Source: Brumimicrobium sp033722555 (GTDB taxonomy: Bacteria > Bacteroidota > Bacteroidia > Flavobacteriales_D > Crocinitomicaceae). From it: a stretch of 64,000 nt of DNA. The stretch is from assembly GCA_033722555.1 (NCBI GenBank), contig JAWVYS010000012.1, positions 1-64,000 of the forward strand. Reading direction: 5' to 3'. Of the stretch, positions 26,226-35,386 are shown piece after piece; the stretch's first letter is position 1, and the number at the start of each line of letters is the position of its first letter. The translations under genes were made by a program, and so were the position numbers. The notes under the pieces were generated by a model. The model saw nothing but the letters and a program-made list of their open reading frames with translations, had not been told where the DNA came from and searched no databases.

Positions 26226-27179
26226 ATGCGTATTTATTGTTCCGTTATTTTTCTTTTAACTTATTTTATCGGTTGGTCATTCCAGTCGAAGATGACGATC
26301 GAGACCTATATCGAGACCTATAAGCACCACGCTGTAAAACAGATGAAACAACATGGGATTCCAGCCAGTATCACAATGGCGCAGGGTCTTTTGGAAAGCG
26401 GTTACGGAAATTCGATGCTTGCCGTTAAAGGGAATAATCATTTTGGAATAAAATGTCACGACTGGGAAGGGGCAAGAATCTATAAAGATGATGACAAAAG
26501 AAATGAATGCTTTAGGAAATATGATGATCCGATTGAATCTTATGAAGATCACAGTAGGTTTTTAACCGGGCGTTCACGGTATGCCTTTTTGTTCGAACTG
26601 GATAAAAGAGATTATAAGGCGTGGGCTGAAGGTTTAAAAAAAGCCGGATATGCTACCAATCCCAAGTACGATAAATTACTCATTGATCTTATTGAGAAGT
26701 ATGAACTCTATAAACTTGATGAAGAAGGAGATATTGAGCTTATAGAACCGGAAAAGAAGAATATCAAGTCGTCTGAACCCTTAGTTCAGCAAAAGAAGGA
26801 AAAGAAACAGGAAGAGATAAGTACGGTAAATACTCACAAGGTTCACGTAAACGAGGATAGAACGAAATACGTGATCGCTAAAAAAGGGGATACCTTTTAT
26901 CAGATTTCTAAAGAATTCGGTTTCAGTTTACGTCAATTAAACAGGTGGAATGATTTTCCTAGAAACAAAGATATTCTGGAAGAAGGGGATATAATTTATC
27001 TCATGCCCAAGAGAAAAAGAAGCAAATCAAACGTTTCTCAGGTGCGGCTTGAGGAAAATAAAGAATTATGGATGTTGTCACAACAGTATGGGATAAAATT
27101 AAAATCCCTGATGGAATTGAATGGTATTTCTTCTCCTGATCTCGAACTGAGTAAAGGAGATATCGTTTTCCTCAGATAG
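26226..27179 (+). CDS. Glucosaminidase with LysM domains
   Basis: The ATG at 26226 is chosen over a GTG one codon earlier. 317 residues: a signal sequence to about 20, a GH73 glucosaminidase domain (about 25-160) with the catalytic glutamate in AQGLLESGYG and the fold motif GNNHFGIKCHDWEG, a charged linker, then two LysM repeats (YVIAKKGDTFYQISKEFGFS near 218 and a second near 275). It should trim peptidoglycan glycan chains in the periplasm. Ends in a clear terminator. Confidence 0.9.
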   Translation: MRIYCSVIFLLTYFIGWSFQSKMTIETYIETYKHHAVKQMKQHGIPASITMAQGLLESGYGNSMLAVKGNNHFGIKCHDWEGARIYKDDDKRNECFRKYDDPIESYEDHSRFLTGRSRYAFLFELDKRDYKAWAEGLKKAGYATNPKYDKLLIDLIEKYELYKLDEEGDIELIEPEKKNIKSSEPLVQQKKEKKQEEISTVNTHKVHVNEDRTKYVIAKKGDTFYQISKEFGFSLRQLNRWNDFPRNKDILEEGDIIYLMPKRKRSKSNVSQVRLEENKELWMLSQQYGIKLKSLMELNGISSPDLELSKGDIVFLR

Positions 27180-27219
27180 AAGCATGGCTTTTGAGGTTTT
27201 TAGTTTGTTGTTGTTTTTG

Positions 27220-27253
27220 AAGGGGTTGTCTTTAATTAGGCAGCCCCTTTTTA
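27220..27253 (+). terminator. Rho-independent terminator
   Basis: Stem aaggggttgtct (27220-27231) with aggcagcccctt (27238-27249), 12 pairs including two G-U and one mismatch, followed by a short T run. Confidence 0.75.
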
Positions 27254-27273
27254 AATTATTTACTTATTAATAT

Positions 27274-27281
27274 TATCTTTG
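27274..27281 (+). promoter_or_regulatory. -7 promoter element
   Basis: TATCTTTG matches TAnnTTTG. No exact -33 TTTG at 19 bases; a T run ends near 27252. It would drive the gene at 27333. Confidence 0.5.
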
Positions 27282-27332
27282 TTAAAATCTAACAGGGGAT
27301 CACTTAATATGGATTTCTAAAATAATTTTGAA

Positions 27333-28883
27333 GTGAAACCGAGTACAGAATTATTTGTTTTAATCAAGTCCCTGACAAAGTCGGAAAAAAGATTTTTCAA
27401 GCTCTCATCCTCTATTCAGACAGGTGATAAAAACTATCTCAAGATTTTTGATTTTATCGATGATCAAGAGGTTTATGACGAAGAAGCTTTAAAAAATCAT
27501 TTCAAGGATGAGAATTTCATCAAGCATCTCCCTTCTGAGAAAAACCACTTGTATAAACTTATTTTGAAAAGTTTGCGCTCTTTTTACAGTGAGCAGTCGG
27601 TTTCAAGTATCCTGAAGGAGGAATTGAAAAACATAGAGATTCTTTACAACAAAGCACTTTTCAAGGAATGTAGGAAATTTCTTAAGCGAGCAAAAAGAAT
27701 TGCAGAGGAAAATGAGAAGTTCTATTATTTATTTGAGCTGATTTCGTGGGAAAAACGTCTGACCGAAGAATCTTATGAAGCAGGTGACTTTGATGTAGAT
27801 CTCAACAAGATCATAGAAGAGGAATCGATCGTACTTGATAAGCTTAGAAATCTCGCTGAATATCATGTATTGTATTCACGGATCAACGCTATATTTCGAA
27901 GTGGAGGCTTTACGAGAAATGAACAGGAACGGGAAACGGTGCGAGAGATTTCCGACAATTATTTAATAAAGGGAAAGAATACGGCAATTTCTACCCGTGC
28001 AGCCTCGATATGTTATTATATTAAAGGGCTATGCGCTGCAGCCAACCGTGATTTTTCCGATAGTTATGTTTTTTTCAACAGAACAAAAGAAATACTGGAT
28101 AACAATGAAAAACTGAGACAGGATCTCGGTAAGCGTTATGTACTCACCTTATATCATTTGATGCGTTGTTATATGGATGAAAGAAATTTTGATATGGCGC
28201 ATAAGATGATTGAAAACATTGGAAGTCTAAAAGGGGAAAAGGGATTTGGTTCCACGGATCTTACGCTAAAGATAATGAGTATATCCCTTGTGGATCAGAT
28301 GAATATCTATAACCTCAGGGGTGATTTTGAGAAGGCTTTCGAACTGTATGAATCCAATGAAGCCTATACAAAGAATGTGTTGGAGCAGGCGAGTAAGGAA
28401 CAGCGCGTGAAACTATCCTATACCTTGGCTTATACTTATTTCGGAATGCAGGAATATCGTCAGGCCCTAAACGTGATAAACGAAATTTTGAATGACAATG
28501 AACAAAACCTGCGTCAGGATCTCTATTCTTTCGCACGTATTCTAAATCTAATGGTTCATTTTGAGCTTGAGAATTTTGACCTGATTGAGTATTCTTCCGG
28601 AGCAACGCTGAGGTATTTAAACAAGACAGAAAGAGATTACCAGATTGAAATATTCTTTGTCAAAGAACTGAAAAGACTTGCTAAAAATCCTGACAAGGTC
28701 AGAAATCCGAAATCCTATCGCTCAATGGAAGAATCACTTAGGAAACTCCTCGACAATCCGAATGAGCGGGTTATCCTGGATTATATCGATGTTCTTTCGT
28801 GGACAAAGTCTAAAAAAGATCAACTGAATTTTGATGGGGCAATCAGGATAGGGGAAAGCAATTCAAAAACCGATCTTTGCTGA
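27333..28883 (+). CDS. Conserved helical (TPR-like) protein of unknown function
   Basis: 516 residues starting from GTG (KPSTELFVLIKSLTKSEKRF), a start conserved in a Bacteroidota family I know only as hypothetical. Entirely helical with TPR-like pairs, for example near 225-345 (AASICYYIKGLCAAANRDFS, KLSYTLAYTYFGMQEYRQAL). No signal or membrane segment, so likely a cytoplasmic scaffold or regulator. Its 3' end overlaps the convergent outer-membrane protein gene by 21 bases. Confidence 0.7.
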   Translation: MKPSTELFVLIKSLTKSEKRFFKLSSSIQTGDKNYLKIFDFIDDQEVYDEEALKNHFKDENFIKHLPSEKNHLYKLILKSLRSFYSEQSVSSILKEELKNIEILYNKALFKECRKFLKRAKRIAEENEKFYYLFELISWEKRLTEESYEAGDFDVDLNKIIEEESIVLDKLRNLAEYHVLYSRINAIFRSGGFTRNEQERETVREISDNYLIKGKNTAISTRAASICYYIKGLCAAANRDFSDSYVFFNRTKEILDNNEKLRQDLGKRYVLTLYHLMRCYMDERNFDMAHKMIENIGSLKGEKGFGSTDLTLKIMSISLVDQMNIYNLRGDFEKAFELYESNEAYTKNVLEQASKEQRVKLSYTLAYTYFGMQEYRQALNVINEILNDNEQNLRQDLYSFARILNLMVHFELENFDLIEYSSGATLRYLNKTERDYQIEIFFVKELKRLAKNPDKVRNPKSYRSMEESLRKLLDNPNERVILDYIDVLSWTKSKKDQLNFDGAIRIGESNSKTDLC

Positions 28884-30338
28884 AAAAACGAAGTGGTGAA
28901 GATCAGACTGGAATTCTGTTCTGTTTTCCGGCTTTGATGGATCAAAAGCATAATAATCAGAATATAGCCTTAATAATCTATAGCTTATATCAAAAGTAAA
29001 TTTCCTGAATTTATAGCCCAGGCCTCCGGCGAAGGTTTGATTTGCTTTACGCACATTGCCCACCTCCGTTTTATATGGTTGAGGCAGGTAAGCATATCCT
29101 GCCCTAAAATACACATCGCGCAGAAACATATATTCAAAACCGATGCGGCTGTTTAAAACACCCCGGAATTGCTCATTGACCTGTTCGTTTTCTGCCTCAA
29201 AATTGTAGCTGTCAAACGCTGAAGGATTTATCGAATTAAGTCGGCCTCCGGGGAAATTTGCGTATTCAAGGTCAAGGTTGATGGCGCCACGAAAATTCAA
29301 AATATAAGCAAAGGATCCCCGTAGTTTCATCGGTGTTTTCATCCGGTATTCAAAACGACCTTCAGGAACAAAAGTAGGATCAATTGTCTCCGTGCCGTAA
29401 TCGTGTTCTGCGGTCATATTGGCTCGCCAGTTATCTTCGAACCGTGTAACAGTGGGTGATTCAAAAGCCAGGCCGAAACGGATCTGATCGGTGGGCAGAT
29501 ATAGAAAGCCCAGTTTCAAATTAAAGCCTGTTCCCTCGGTAACCTGATCATATATGTAATCAAATGACCGTAAGGTTGTTCCAACAGTGTCAAGCAATGA
29601 TTCGCTGTGGACGTAACTTTCCTCGTAATTATAGGTTCTGATACCTATGCTTCCGCCGTAATACCACTGATTTAAATAGTTTTCGGAATAACCAATGTGA
29701 AACTCTCCTATACCTCCTTTTGTCCTGATATCCTGTCTGTGATACATGTCTCCCATGGTTAAACGGGAATAGTATTGCTGTGTGGTAGGATCGAAATCGA
29801 TTGCATAAACGTCATACGCCAAACCGGTTGTGAAAGGGCGGAGATCATATATTTCCGGCGGGGGTATCCCTGCACCGATACTGGTGAATACGTCCAGGCG
29901 TGAATTGAAGTTTTGACCTTCATACACCTTGTGGAAATCGAAATTCTTCAAGCGTGTATAACCTACCGAAATTTGGCTGTACAATCTTCCGTCGTTTTCG
30001 ACACTTATGTCGTTCGTTAGCACCAGGCCTGCGTTACTTACCTTAAAATTACTCGTTGAAGCTTGGGTGCTAACTCCGTTATAAATTCCGGTCGTGTTTA
30101 TAAATGCAGTATTGAAACTTAGGGCAACTTCAGTGGACGAAAATCTACCCATACCTGCAGGGTTGATCTGAATGGCACTGAAATCAGCACCCAGCGCACC
30201 AAATGATCCTGCCATGCCTTCAAACCGAGCGGAACCATATAGATCCGTTTGACTAAATTTTAAAACATCATCTTCGTTTTGACCGATCGATTTGAAATAA
30301 ATGAATATACATGAAAGAATGAATAATTTTCTCAGCAT
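28863..30338 (-). CDS. Outer-membrane beta-barrel protein, OmpP1/FadL-like
   Basis: 491 residues with a signal peptide ending near SIGQ (20). The mature start (DVLKFSQTDLYGSARFEGMA, then GALGADFSAIQINPAGMGRF) is the typical hatch region of FadL/PorV-type barrels, and the rest alternates in aromatic strands up to a C-terminal phenylalanine. Could import hydrophobic compounds or serve as a type IX shuttle-like protein. The substrate is unknown. Follows the lipoprotein gene on the same strand by 15 bases, so they are co-transcribed. Confidence 0.8.
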   Translation of the reverse strand: MLRKLFILSCIFIYFKSIGQNEDDVLKFSQTDLYGSARFEGMAGSFGALGADFSAIQINPAGMGRFSSTEVALSFNTAFINTTGIYNGVSTQASTSNFKVSNAGLVLTNDISVENDGRLYSQISVGYTRLKNFDFHKVYEGQNFNSRLDVFTSIGAGIPPPEIYDLRPFTTGLAYDVYAIDFDPTTQQYYSRLTMGDMYHRQDIRTKGGIGEFHIGYSENYLNQWYYGGSIGIRTYNYEESYVHSESLLDTVGTTLRSFDYIYDQVTEGTGFNLKLGFLYLPTDQIRFGLAFESPTVTRFEDNWRANMTAEHDYGTETIDPTFVPEGRFEYRMKTPMKLRGSFAYILNFRGAINLDLEYANFPGGRLNSINPSAFDSYNFEAENEQVNEQFRGVLNSRIGFEYMFLRDVYFRAGYAYLPQPYKTEVGNVRKANQTFAGGLGYKFRKFTFDISYRLLRLYSDYYAFDPSKPENRTEFQSDLHHFVFSAKIGF

Positions 30339-30353
30339 CAGAGTTTTGTTGTT

Positions 30354-31469
30354 TTATCTTCTTCCTGAATTTCCGCTTCCACCTGTTGGTCTCGTGGTAC
30401 CTCCTGATCTGGTTACACCTCCACCAGTATTCGCCGGCTGTGAAAAAGTATTTCCTCGGGAATTATAATTTGTATTATACTCTGCACCCCCTCTTCTGTT
30501 TACAGTTCCTCCGGAATTACCATAACTCGGAGAGGTCGATCGGGTTACAGTTCCGCTTCTGCGCGCTGTCTGACTGGGTGTGTAGGTTGTTCTCCTGTTA
30601 CTGGAACTATAATTCGTATTTCTGTTTACGGAAATATCCTGACGTCCGGTCGTACCGATTTCTCTTCTGTTCACATTGGGATAATTGTTGACACGTACTC
30701 CGGATGTGCGGTTATTAATATACTCGTTGTTACTTACCTCTCTTCTGTTCACGACTTGTTGAGAGCCAATATCAGTTCTTCGAGCATTCACAGGTGTTTT
30801 ATTTACCTGAGAATCGTTCGGTAAGTTCATAGATTTGGTTGTCGAAGGGTAAGAACTTGATCTTCTTGATGATGATCCGACAGATCCACGGTGACCATAA
30901 ATTTGATTGATCGAAGAGGATCCGAAAAAACTGTTATTCGGCTGAATAGGATTAGGATAACCGGGATAATTTGCGGCCGGTCCTATGAAATATACGCCCT
31001 GGAAACTGTTGGCATAATGGGAATTGTAGGTGTAAGGTCCGAATCCCATGCCATATCCATAACCCCAGTAAGGATTGGTCCCGTACCACGAGTTATGTCC
31101 GAAGCCTAAAGTATACATATTGAAGGGGTCGTAAAAGTAGGAGTTGTAGAAAGGATAATAGCCTCCATACATTCTTGCCGACCAGAAAGGATCACCATAA
31201 CCGTGATAGGGGTGAAAGAACATCGGAGATCCCATACCCATGATGAAAATATTGTTGTTAACCGTTCTGCGGTCTGCAGTTTGATACAATCCCTGTTTTT
31301 CCGCTTTGAAATAGTTGTAGGATGTTACGCCTTCACCACCTTCCGCAAGGTCAACCAAAGGAGGCTTTTGAAGATAAACATCATTGTCTGAAATCGCAGA
31401 GTAATTTGCGCAAGAGCTTACCAATGCTCCCACTGTGAGGGTAAGAATTATTTTTTTGATCGTTTTCAT
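30354..31469 (-). CDS. Low-complexity lipoprotein
   Basis: 371 residues, lipobox VSSC (cysteine near 20). Residues 70-170 are rich in glycine, tyrosine, proline and phenylalanine (HPYHGYGDPFWSARMYGGYY). Residues 190-371 are serine, asparagine, arginine and glycine-rich with recurring NRRE/NRRT words. No catalytic domain. Such proteins occur beside gliding and outer-membrane genes in this phylum. It is first in the unit with the beta-barrel gene and diverges from proS. Confidence 0.7.
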   Translation of the reverse strand: MKTIKKIILTLTVGALVSSCANYSAISDNDVYLQKPPLVDLAEGGEGVTSYNYFKAEKQGLYQTADRRTVNNNIFIMGMGSPMFFHPYHGYGDPFWSARMYGGYYPFYNSYFYDPFNMYTLGFGHNSWYGTNPYWGYGYGMGFGPYTYNSHYANSFQGVYFIGPAANYPGYPNPIQPNNSFFGSSSINQIYGHRGSVGSSSRRSSSYPSTTKSMNLPNDSQVNKTPVNARRTDIGSQQVVNRREVSNNEYINNRTSGVRVNNYPNVNRREIGTTGRQDISVNRNTNYSSSNRRTTYTPSQTARRSGTVTRSTSPSYGNSGGTVNRRGGAEYNTNYNSRGNTFSQPANTGGGVTRSGGTTRPTGGSGNSGRR

Positions 31470-31601
31470 AACTGCATTTTTTTAAAGTTATTATAAATCT
31501 GGAGTTTTTCCAAATGGAGTATTACTTTTGTCTCTTAAGAATAGAGTAAGGACAAGGTAAACTCTTAATCTTTACAAAAAATTAACAAATACTATACCAA
31601 A

Positions 31602-33074
31602 ATGAGCGTGAAGTATGCAAAAAGATCAGAAGACTATTCAAAATGGTACAATGAAGTTATCGAAAGAGCTGATTTAGCTGAGCATTCGGAGGTGCGAGGA
31701 TGTATGGTGATTAAACCGTATGGATACGCAATCTGGGAAAATATGAAGCAAATTCTGGATGCTAAGTTTAAAGAAACAGGTCATTCCAATGCATATTTCC
31801 CGCTGTTTATACCTAAATCTTACCTAAGTAAAGAAGCCAAGCACGTTGAAGGATTTGCCAAGGAATGTGCTGTTGTAACTCACTACCGTTTGAAAAATGA
31901 CGCTGATGGGGGAATAATCGTGGATCCCGATGCGAAACTTGAAGAGGAACTCATTGTTCGTCCTACTTCTGAGACCATCATTTGGAACTCTTTTAAGAAC
32001 TGGATTCAGTCGTACAGAGATCTGCCCCTGAAAATAAATCAGTGGGCCAATGTGGTTCGTTGGGAAATGCGCACACGTCTTTTCCTGAGGACTTCCGAAT
32101 TTTTATGGCAGGAAGGGCACACGGCTCATGCTTCAAGAACAGAGGCCATTGAGGAAGCAGAATTGATGCTTAATGTTTATGCTGATTTTGCAGAAAAATA
32201 TATGGCTATCCCGGTAGTGAAGGGAGTAAAAACAGAAACCGAACGTTTTGCCGGGGCAGAGGAGACCTATTGTATAGAAGCTCTCATGCAGGATGGTAAA
32301 GCCTTGCAGGCAGGAACATCTCATTTTCTTGCTCAAAATTTCGCCAAAGCCTTTGATGTGAAATTTGCCGATAAGGAAGGGAAGTTAGAGCATGTCTGGG
32401 CTACTTCATGGGGCGTTTCTACCCGATTAATCGGCGGACTCATTATGGTGCATTCGGACGATGAGGGACTTGTTCTTCCACCTGCACTCGCTCCAATTCA
32501 GGTGGCTATTGTACCTATTTATAAAGGAGAAGATCAGTTGAAGGCCATATCCGAAAAAGTACAGGATCTGATTATTAAGCTTCGTCAAAAAAATATTTCG
32601 GTAAAATATGACGATGACGACAATAGAAGGCCGGGATGGAAATTTGCCGAATATGAAACAAAAGGGGTTCCTGTTCGTGTGGCCGTTGGTCCGAGAGACT
32701 TGGAAAACAACAAAGCAGAAATAGCCCGTCGTGATACACGCGAGAAAAAAGTGGTTGATTGGGAAGGTCTTGAAAATTATATTGAAGATCTGCTGAACGA
32801 AATACAGTCAGGTTTGTTTGATAAAGCAAGAAAATTTCAGGAAAATAACATTACCAAAGTGGAGACTTTTGAAGAATTCAAGCAGGTTCTTGAGAATAAA
32901 GGAGGATTTATTTCTGCACATTGGGACGGAACTCCTGAAACTGAACAAAAAATAAAAGAAGAAACTAAAGCAACAATCCGTTGTATTCCGCTGGATGTTC
33001 AAATGGAAAATGGAGCGTGCGTTTATACTGGGAAACCATCAAAACACAGAGTTCTGTTTGCTAAAGCCTATTAA
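31602..33074 (+). CDS. proS: Prolyl-tRNA synthetase, archaeal/eukaryotic type
   Basis: 490 residues, the shorter ProS form without the bacterial editing insertion. Class II motifs: motif 2 VVRWEMRTRLFLRTSEFLWQ near 150-170 with QEGHTAH following, motif 3 GLIMVHSDDEGLVLPP near 280, then the anticodon-binding domain (APIQVAIVPIYKG) and the C-terminal zinc-like domain ending in FAKAY. Charges tRNA-Pro. A -7 match TACTTTTG lies at 31523-31530. The next gene follows 2 bases after the stop. Confidence 0.95.
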   Translation: MSVKYAKRSEDYSKWYNEVIERADLAEHSEVRGCMVIKPYGYAIWENMKQILDAKFKETGHSNAYFPLFIPKSYLSKEAKHVEGFAKECAVVTHYRLKNDADGGIIVDPDAKLEEELIVRPTSETIIWNSFKNWIQSYRDLPLKINQWANVVRWEMRTRLFLRTSEFLWQEGHTAHASRTEAIEEAELMLNVYADFAEKYMAIPVVKGVKTETERFAGAEETYCIEALMQDGKALQAGTSHFLAQNFAKAFDVKFADKEGKLEHVWATSWGVSTRLIGGLIMVHSDDEGLVLPPALAPIQVAIVPIYKGEDQLKAISEKVQDLIIKLRQKNISVKYDDDDNRRPGWKFAEYETKGVPVRVAVGPRDLENNKAEIARRDTREKKVVDWEGLENYIEDLLNEIQSGLFDKARKFQENNITKVETFEEFKQVLENKGGFISAHWDGTPETEQKIKEETKATIRCIPLDVQMENGACVYTGKPSKHRVLFAKAY

Positions 33075-33076
33075 GC

Positions 33077-33742
33077 ATGGAAAAAGAAAAAGAAATCACC
33101 CAACTGCTGGAGGAAAAAGCCTTAATGAAACAAGATGTTTACTCAAGGACTTTTGAGACTTTTAATACCTTTAAGGAAGTTATTCAGGAAGCACTTGAAG
33201 AATTCAGGGAAAAAATACCAAATGAAAGAGTCCGCCTCAAATATGAGGAAAACGGTGATTTTGAATCTTTGGCTTATGTAGGAAGCGATGTATTGGTTTT
33301 CAATATGCATACCAATATATTTAGTTTTCCCAAGGAGAATGCAGTTTGGAAGACTTCTTATATTCAAAACGATGATAGCCGGGTATACTGTGGGATTATC
33401 AATATTTATAATTTCCTGGCAGATTCATTTCTTCATAATAGACTAAACGATGCTGGATATCTGATAGGAAGGATTTTTGTCAACAAAGAAAACCACTTCA
33501 TCGTGGAGGGCAAAGGCCAGCTCGGATTCCTTTTCAGAGATTTCTTAAACGGTCAACTTACGAAAGAGGAGATGCATAAAATTTTGTGCGTGGCAATTCG
33601 GCACTCCGTGGAGTTTGACCTTCTGACTCCTCCTTACGAAAAGGTAAATATTGTCAATGTAATGCAGATTAAAGCAGTGAGCAGTGCTCAACAGATGAAA
33701 ACCGGTAAAAGATTGGGATTCAGATTTGAGTATGAGGACTGA
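33077..33742 (+). CDS. Conserved hypothetical protein co-transcribed with proS
   Basis: 221 residues, no signal or membrane segment. A charged coiled N-terminus (MEKEKEITQLLEEKALMKQD) is followed by a beta-rich domain (YVGSDVLVFNMHTNIFSF, then GRIFVNKENHFIVEGKGQLG). I recognise it only as a family conserved in Bacteroidota. Two-base spacing after proS suggests coupling. A tRNA promoter follows. Confidence 0.7.
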   Translation: MEKEKEITQLLEEKALMKQDVYSRTFETFNTFKEVIQEALEEFREKIPNERVRLKYEENGDFESLAYVGSDVLVFNMHTNIFSFPKENAVWKTSYIQNDDSRVYCGIINIYNFLADSFLHNRLNDAGYLIGRIFVNKENHFIVEGKGQLGFLFRDFLNGQLTKEEMHKILCVAIRHSVEFDLLTPPYEKVNIVNVMQIKAVSSAQQMKTGKRLGFRFEYED

Positions 33743-33771
33743 AAAATATTTCAAAAATAATTTCATTTTCC

Positions 33772-33802
33772 TTTGCTATAACTGAAATTCACTTTATATT
33801 TG
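33772..33802 (+). promoter_or_regulatory. Promoter of tRNA-Glu
   Basis: TTTG (33772-33775), exactly 19 bases, then TATATTTG (33795-33802): a full match to the Bacteroidota consensus. Predicted start about 24 bases before the tRNA. Confidence 0.85.
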
Positions 33803-33831
33803 CACTCCGATTTTTGAAATAATAAAAACAA

Positions 33832-33903
33832 GGCCCATTCGTCTAGTGGTTAGGACATCAGGTTTTCATCCTGGAAACAGGAGTTCGATTCTCCTATGGG
33901 CTA
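33832..33903 (+). tRNA. tRNA-Glu (anticodon TTC)
   Basis: 72 bases folding as a cloverleaf: acceptor ggcccat with atgggct (one G-U), D arm tctagtggttagga, anticodon stem tcagg/cctgg with loop ttttcat (TTC anticodon), and T arm caggagttcgattctcctat region with TTCGATT. CCA is not encoded. Reads GAA and GAG. Confidence 0.95.
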
Positions 33904-33933
33904 CAGTTGGAATATTAAAAAAGTAAAAAAAAG

Positions 33934-34185
33934 ATGGCGAATCATAAGTCCGCATTAAAAAGAGTTAGATCCGACGAAGCAAAAGCACTTCGCAACAAGT
34001 ACCAGCATAAAACAACGCGTAACGCAATTCGTGATTTACGTGCTACGACCGATAAGAAAGAAGCTGAGAAGCTTTTTCCTCGTGTTTCATCGATGTTGGA
34101 TAAATTAGCGAAGAAAAACGTTATTCATCATAAAAAAGCTGCTAACCTGAAATCAGGTCTGGCTGCTCACATTGCTAAGTTGTAA
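33934..34185 (+). CDS. rpsT: 30S ribosomal protein S20
   Basis: 83 residues, very basic, starting MANHKSALKRVRSDEAKALR as in all S20 proteins, and all-helical. Binds 16S rRNA in the body of the small subunit. It lies 30 bases after tRNA-Glu and may share its transcript. A strong terminator follows. Confidence 0.97.
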   Translation: MANHKSALKRVRSDEAKALRNKYQHKTTRNAIRDLRATTDKKEAEKLFPRVSSMLDKLAKKNVIHHKKAANLKSGLAAHIAKL

Positions 34186-34208
34186 GAAGATTATTATCGA
34201 ATATAATG

Positions 34209-34236
34209 AGGGAATCCGCATGGATTCCCTTTTTTC
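34209..34236 (+). terminator. Rho-independent terminator after rpsT
   Basis: Perfect 9-bp stem agggaatcc (34209-34217) and ggattccct (34222-34230) with a GCAT loop, followed by six T. Confidence 0.92.
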
Positions 34237-34302
34237 ATTTATCCCTGTTTTTATAATTATCTAATTTTTATTTCCTGACCGTTTTGGTATGGATTGAATA
34301 TT

Positions 34303-34310
34303 TATCTTTG
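34303..34310 (+). promoter_or_regulatory. -7 element of hemE
   Basis: TATCTTTG matches TAnnTTTG. TTTG at 34283-34286 is 16 bases upstream, shorter than usual. Transcription would begin around 34315-34317, at the hemE start codon. Confidence 0.6.
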
Positions 34311-34315
34311 CTTTC

Positions 34316-35356
34316 ATGGATTTAAAGAATGATTTGGTGCTTAGAGCTGCAAGAGGTGAGAATATCGAAAGATATCCCGTATGGCTCATGAGACAGGCCG
34401 GAAGGATACTTCCAGAATACAGAGAGGTTAGGAGTTCCCTGAGCGGATTTAAAGAACTAGTTGAAACCCCGGAACGAGCTGCTGAAGTTACTATCCAGCC
34501 AGTAGATATCCTTGGCGTTGATGCTGCCATCATTTTTTCGGATATTCTTGTAATACCTGAAGCTATGGGGCTTGAATATCAGATGATAGAAAAGAAAGGT
34601 CCATTTTTTCCGAAAACAATTAAATCCGAGAGTGACCTTGAAAATCACGCCCGAATGGATATTGATGTGGAAGATAGACTTGGATATGTAACTGAAGCCA
34701 TTCGAATCACGAAAAAAGAACTGAACGGAAGAGTTCCACTGATCGGATTTGCAGGTGCTCCCTGGACTATTTTTTGTTACATGATAGAGGGAAAGGGATC
34801 CAAAACATTCTCCAAATCAAGAAAAGTATTATATACAAAACCTTCTTTGGCACATGACTTGTTGAACAGGATCACAGAAGTTACAATACGTTATTTGAAA
34901 GCACAGATTAATGCAGGGGCTGACATGGTTCAGGTTTTTGACTCGTGGGCAGGGATTTTAGGGAATGATCAGTACCGTGAATTCGGACTGAATTACATCG
35001 ATAGAATTTGCAATGCCATAAACGAAGTGCCGGTGACTGTTTTCGCAAAAGGGGCATACGCAGCACTTCCTGATATCGCGGAACTCAACTGCAACACCAT
35101 AGGTCTTGACTGGAACATGGATGTTGAATCGGCCCGTGATTTGGTTAAGGAAAATAAGACCCTGCAGGGGAATCTTGATCCTTGTGCGCTATATGCCAGC
35201 CATGAAGAGATCGAAATTATTACAAAAAATATGTTGAATAGCTTTCAAAGTAGAAGACATATTGTAAATTTGGGACACGGTGTTTATCCGGATATTGATC
35301 CGAATAAAGTGAAAACGTTCATAGAAACCGTGAAAAATTATAAAATTAATCTTTAA
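34316..35356 (+). CDS. hemE: Uroporphyrinogen decarboxylase
   Basis: 346 residues, full length, starting MDLKNDLVLRAARGE. It converts uroporphyrinogen III to coproporphyrinogen III in haem synthesis. Signatures PVWLMRQAGR (21-30), IFSDILVIPEAMG near 72-84 and GFAGAPWTIFCYM near 142-154 are all present. The start codon lies only 5 bases after the -7 element, so the message may be leaderless. No other haem genes are in the window. Confidence 0.95.
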   Translation: MDLKNDLVLRAARGENIERYPVWLMRQAGRILPEYREVRSSLSGFKELVETPERAAEVTIQPVDILGVDAAIIFSDILVIPEAMGLEYQMIEKKGPFFPKTIKSESDLENHARMDIDVEDRLGYVTEAIRITKKELNGRVPLIGFAGAPWTIFCYMIEGKGSKTFSKSRKVLYTKPSLAHDLLNRITEVTIRYLKAQINAGADMVQVFDSWAGILGNDQYREFGLNYIDRICNAINEVPVTVFAKGAYAALPDIAELNCNTIGLDWNMDVESARDLVKENKTLQGNLDPCALYASHEEIEIITKNMLNSFQSRRHIVNLGHGVYPDIDPNKVKTFIETVKNYKINL

Positions 35357-35386
35357 GAAAGCATTTGCCGAATCGAATGCCTGTTA

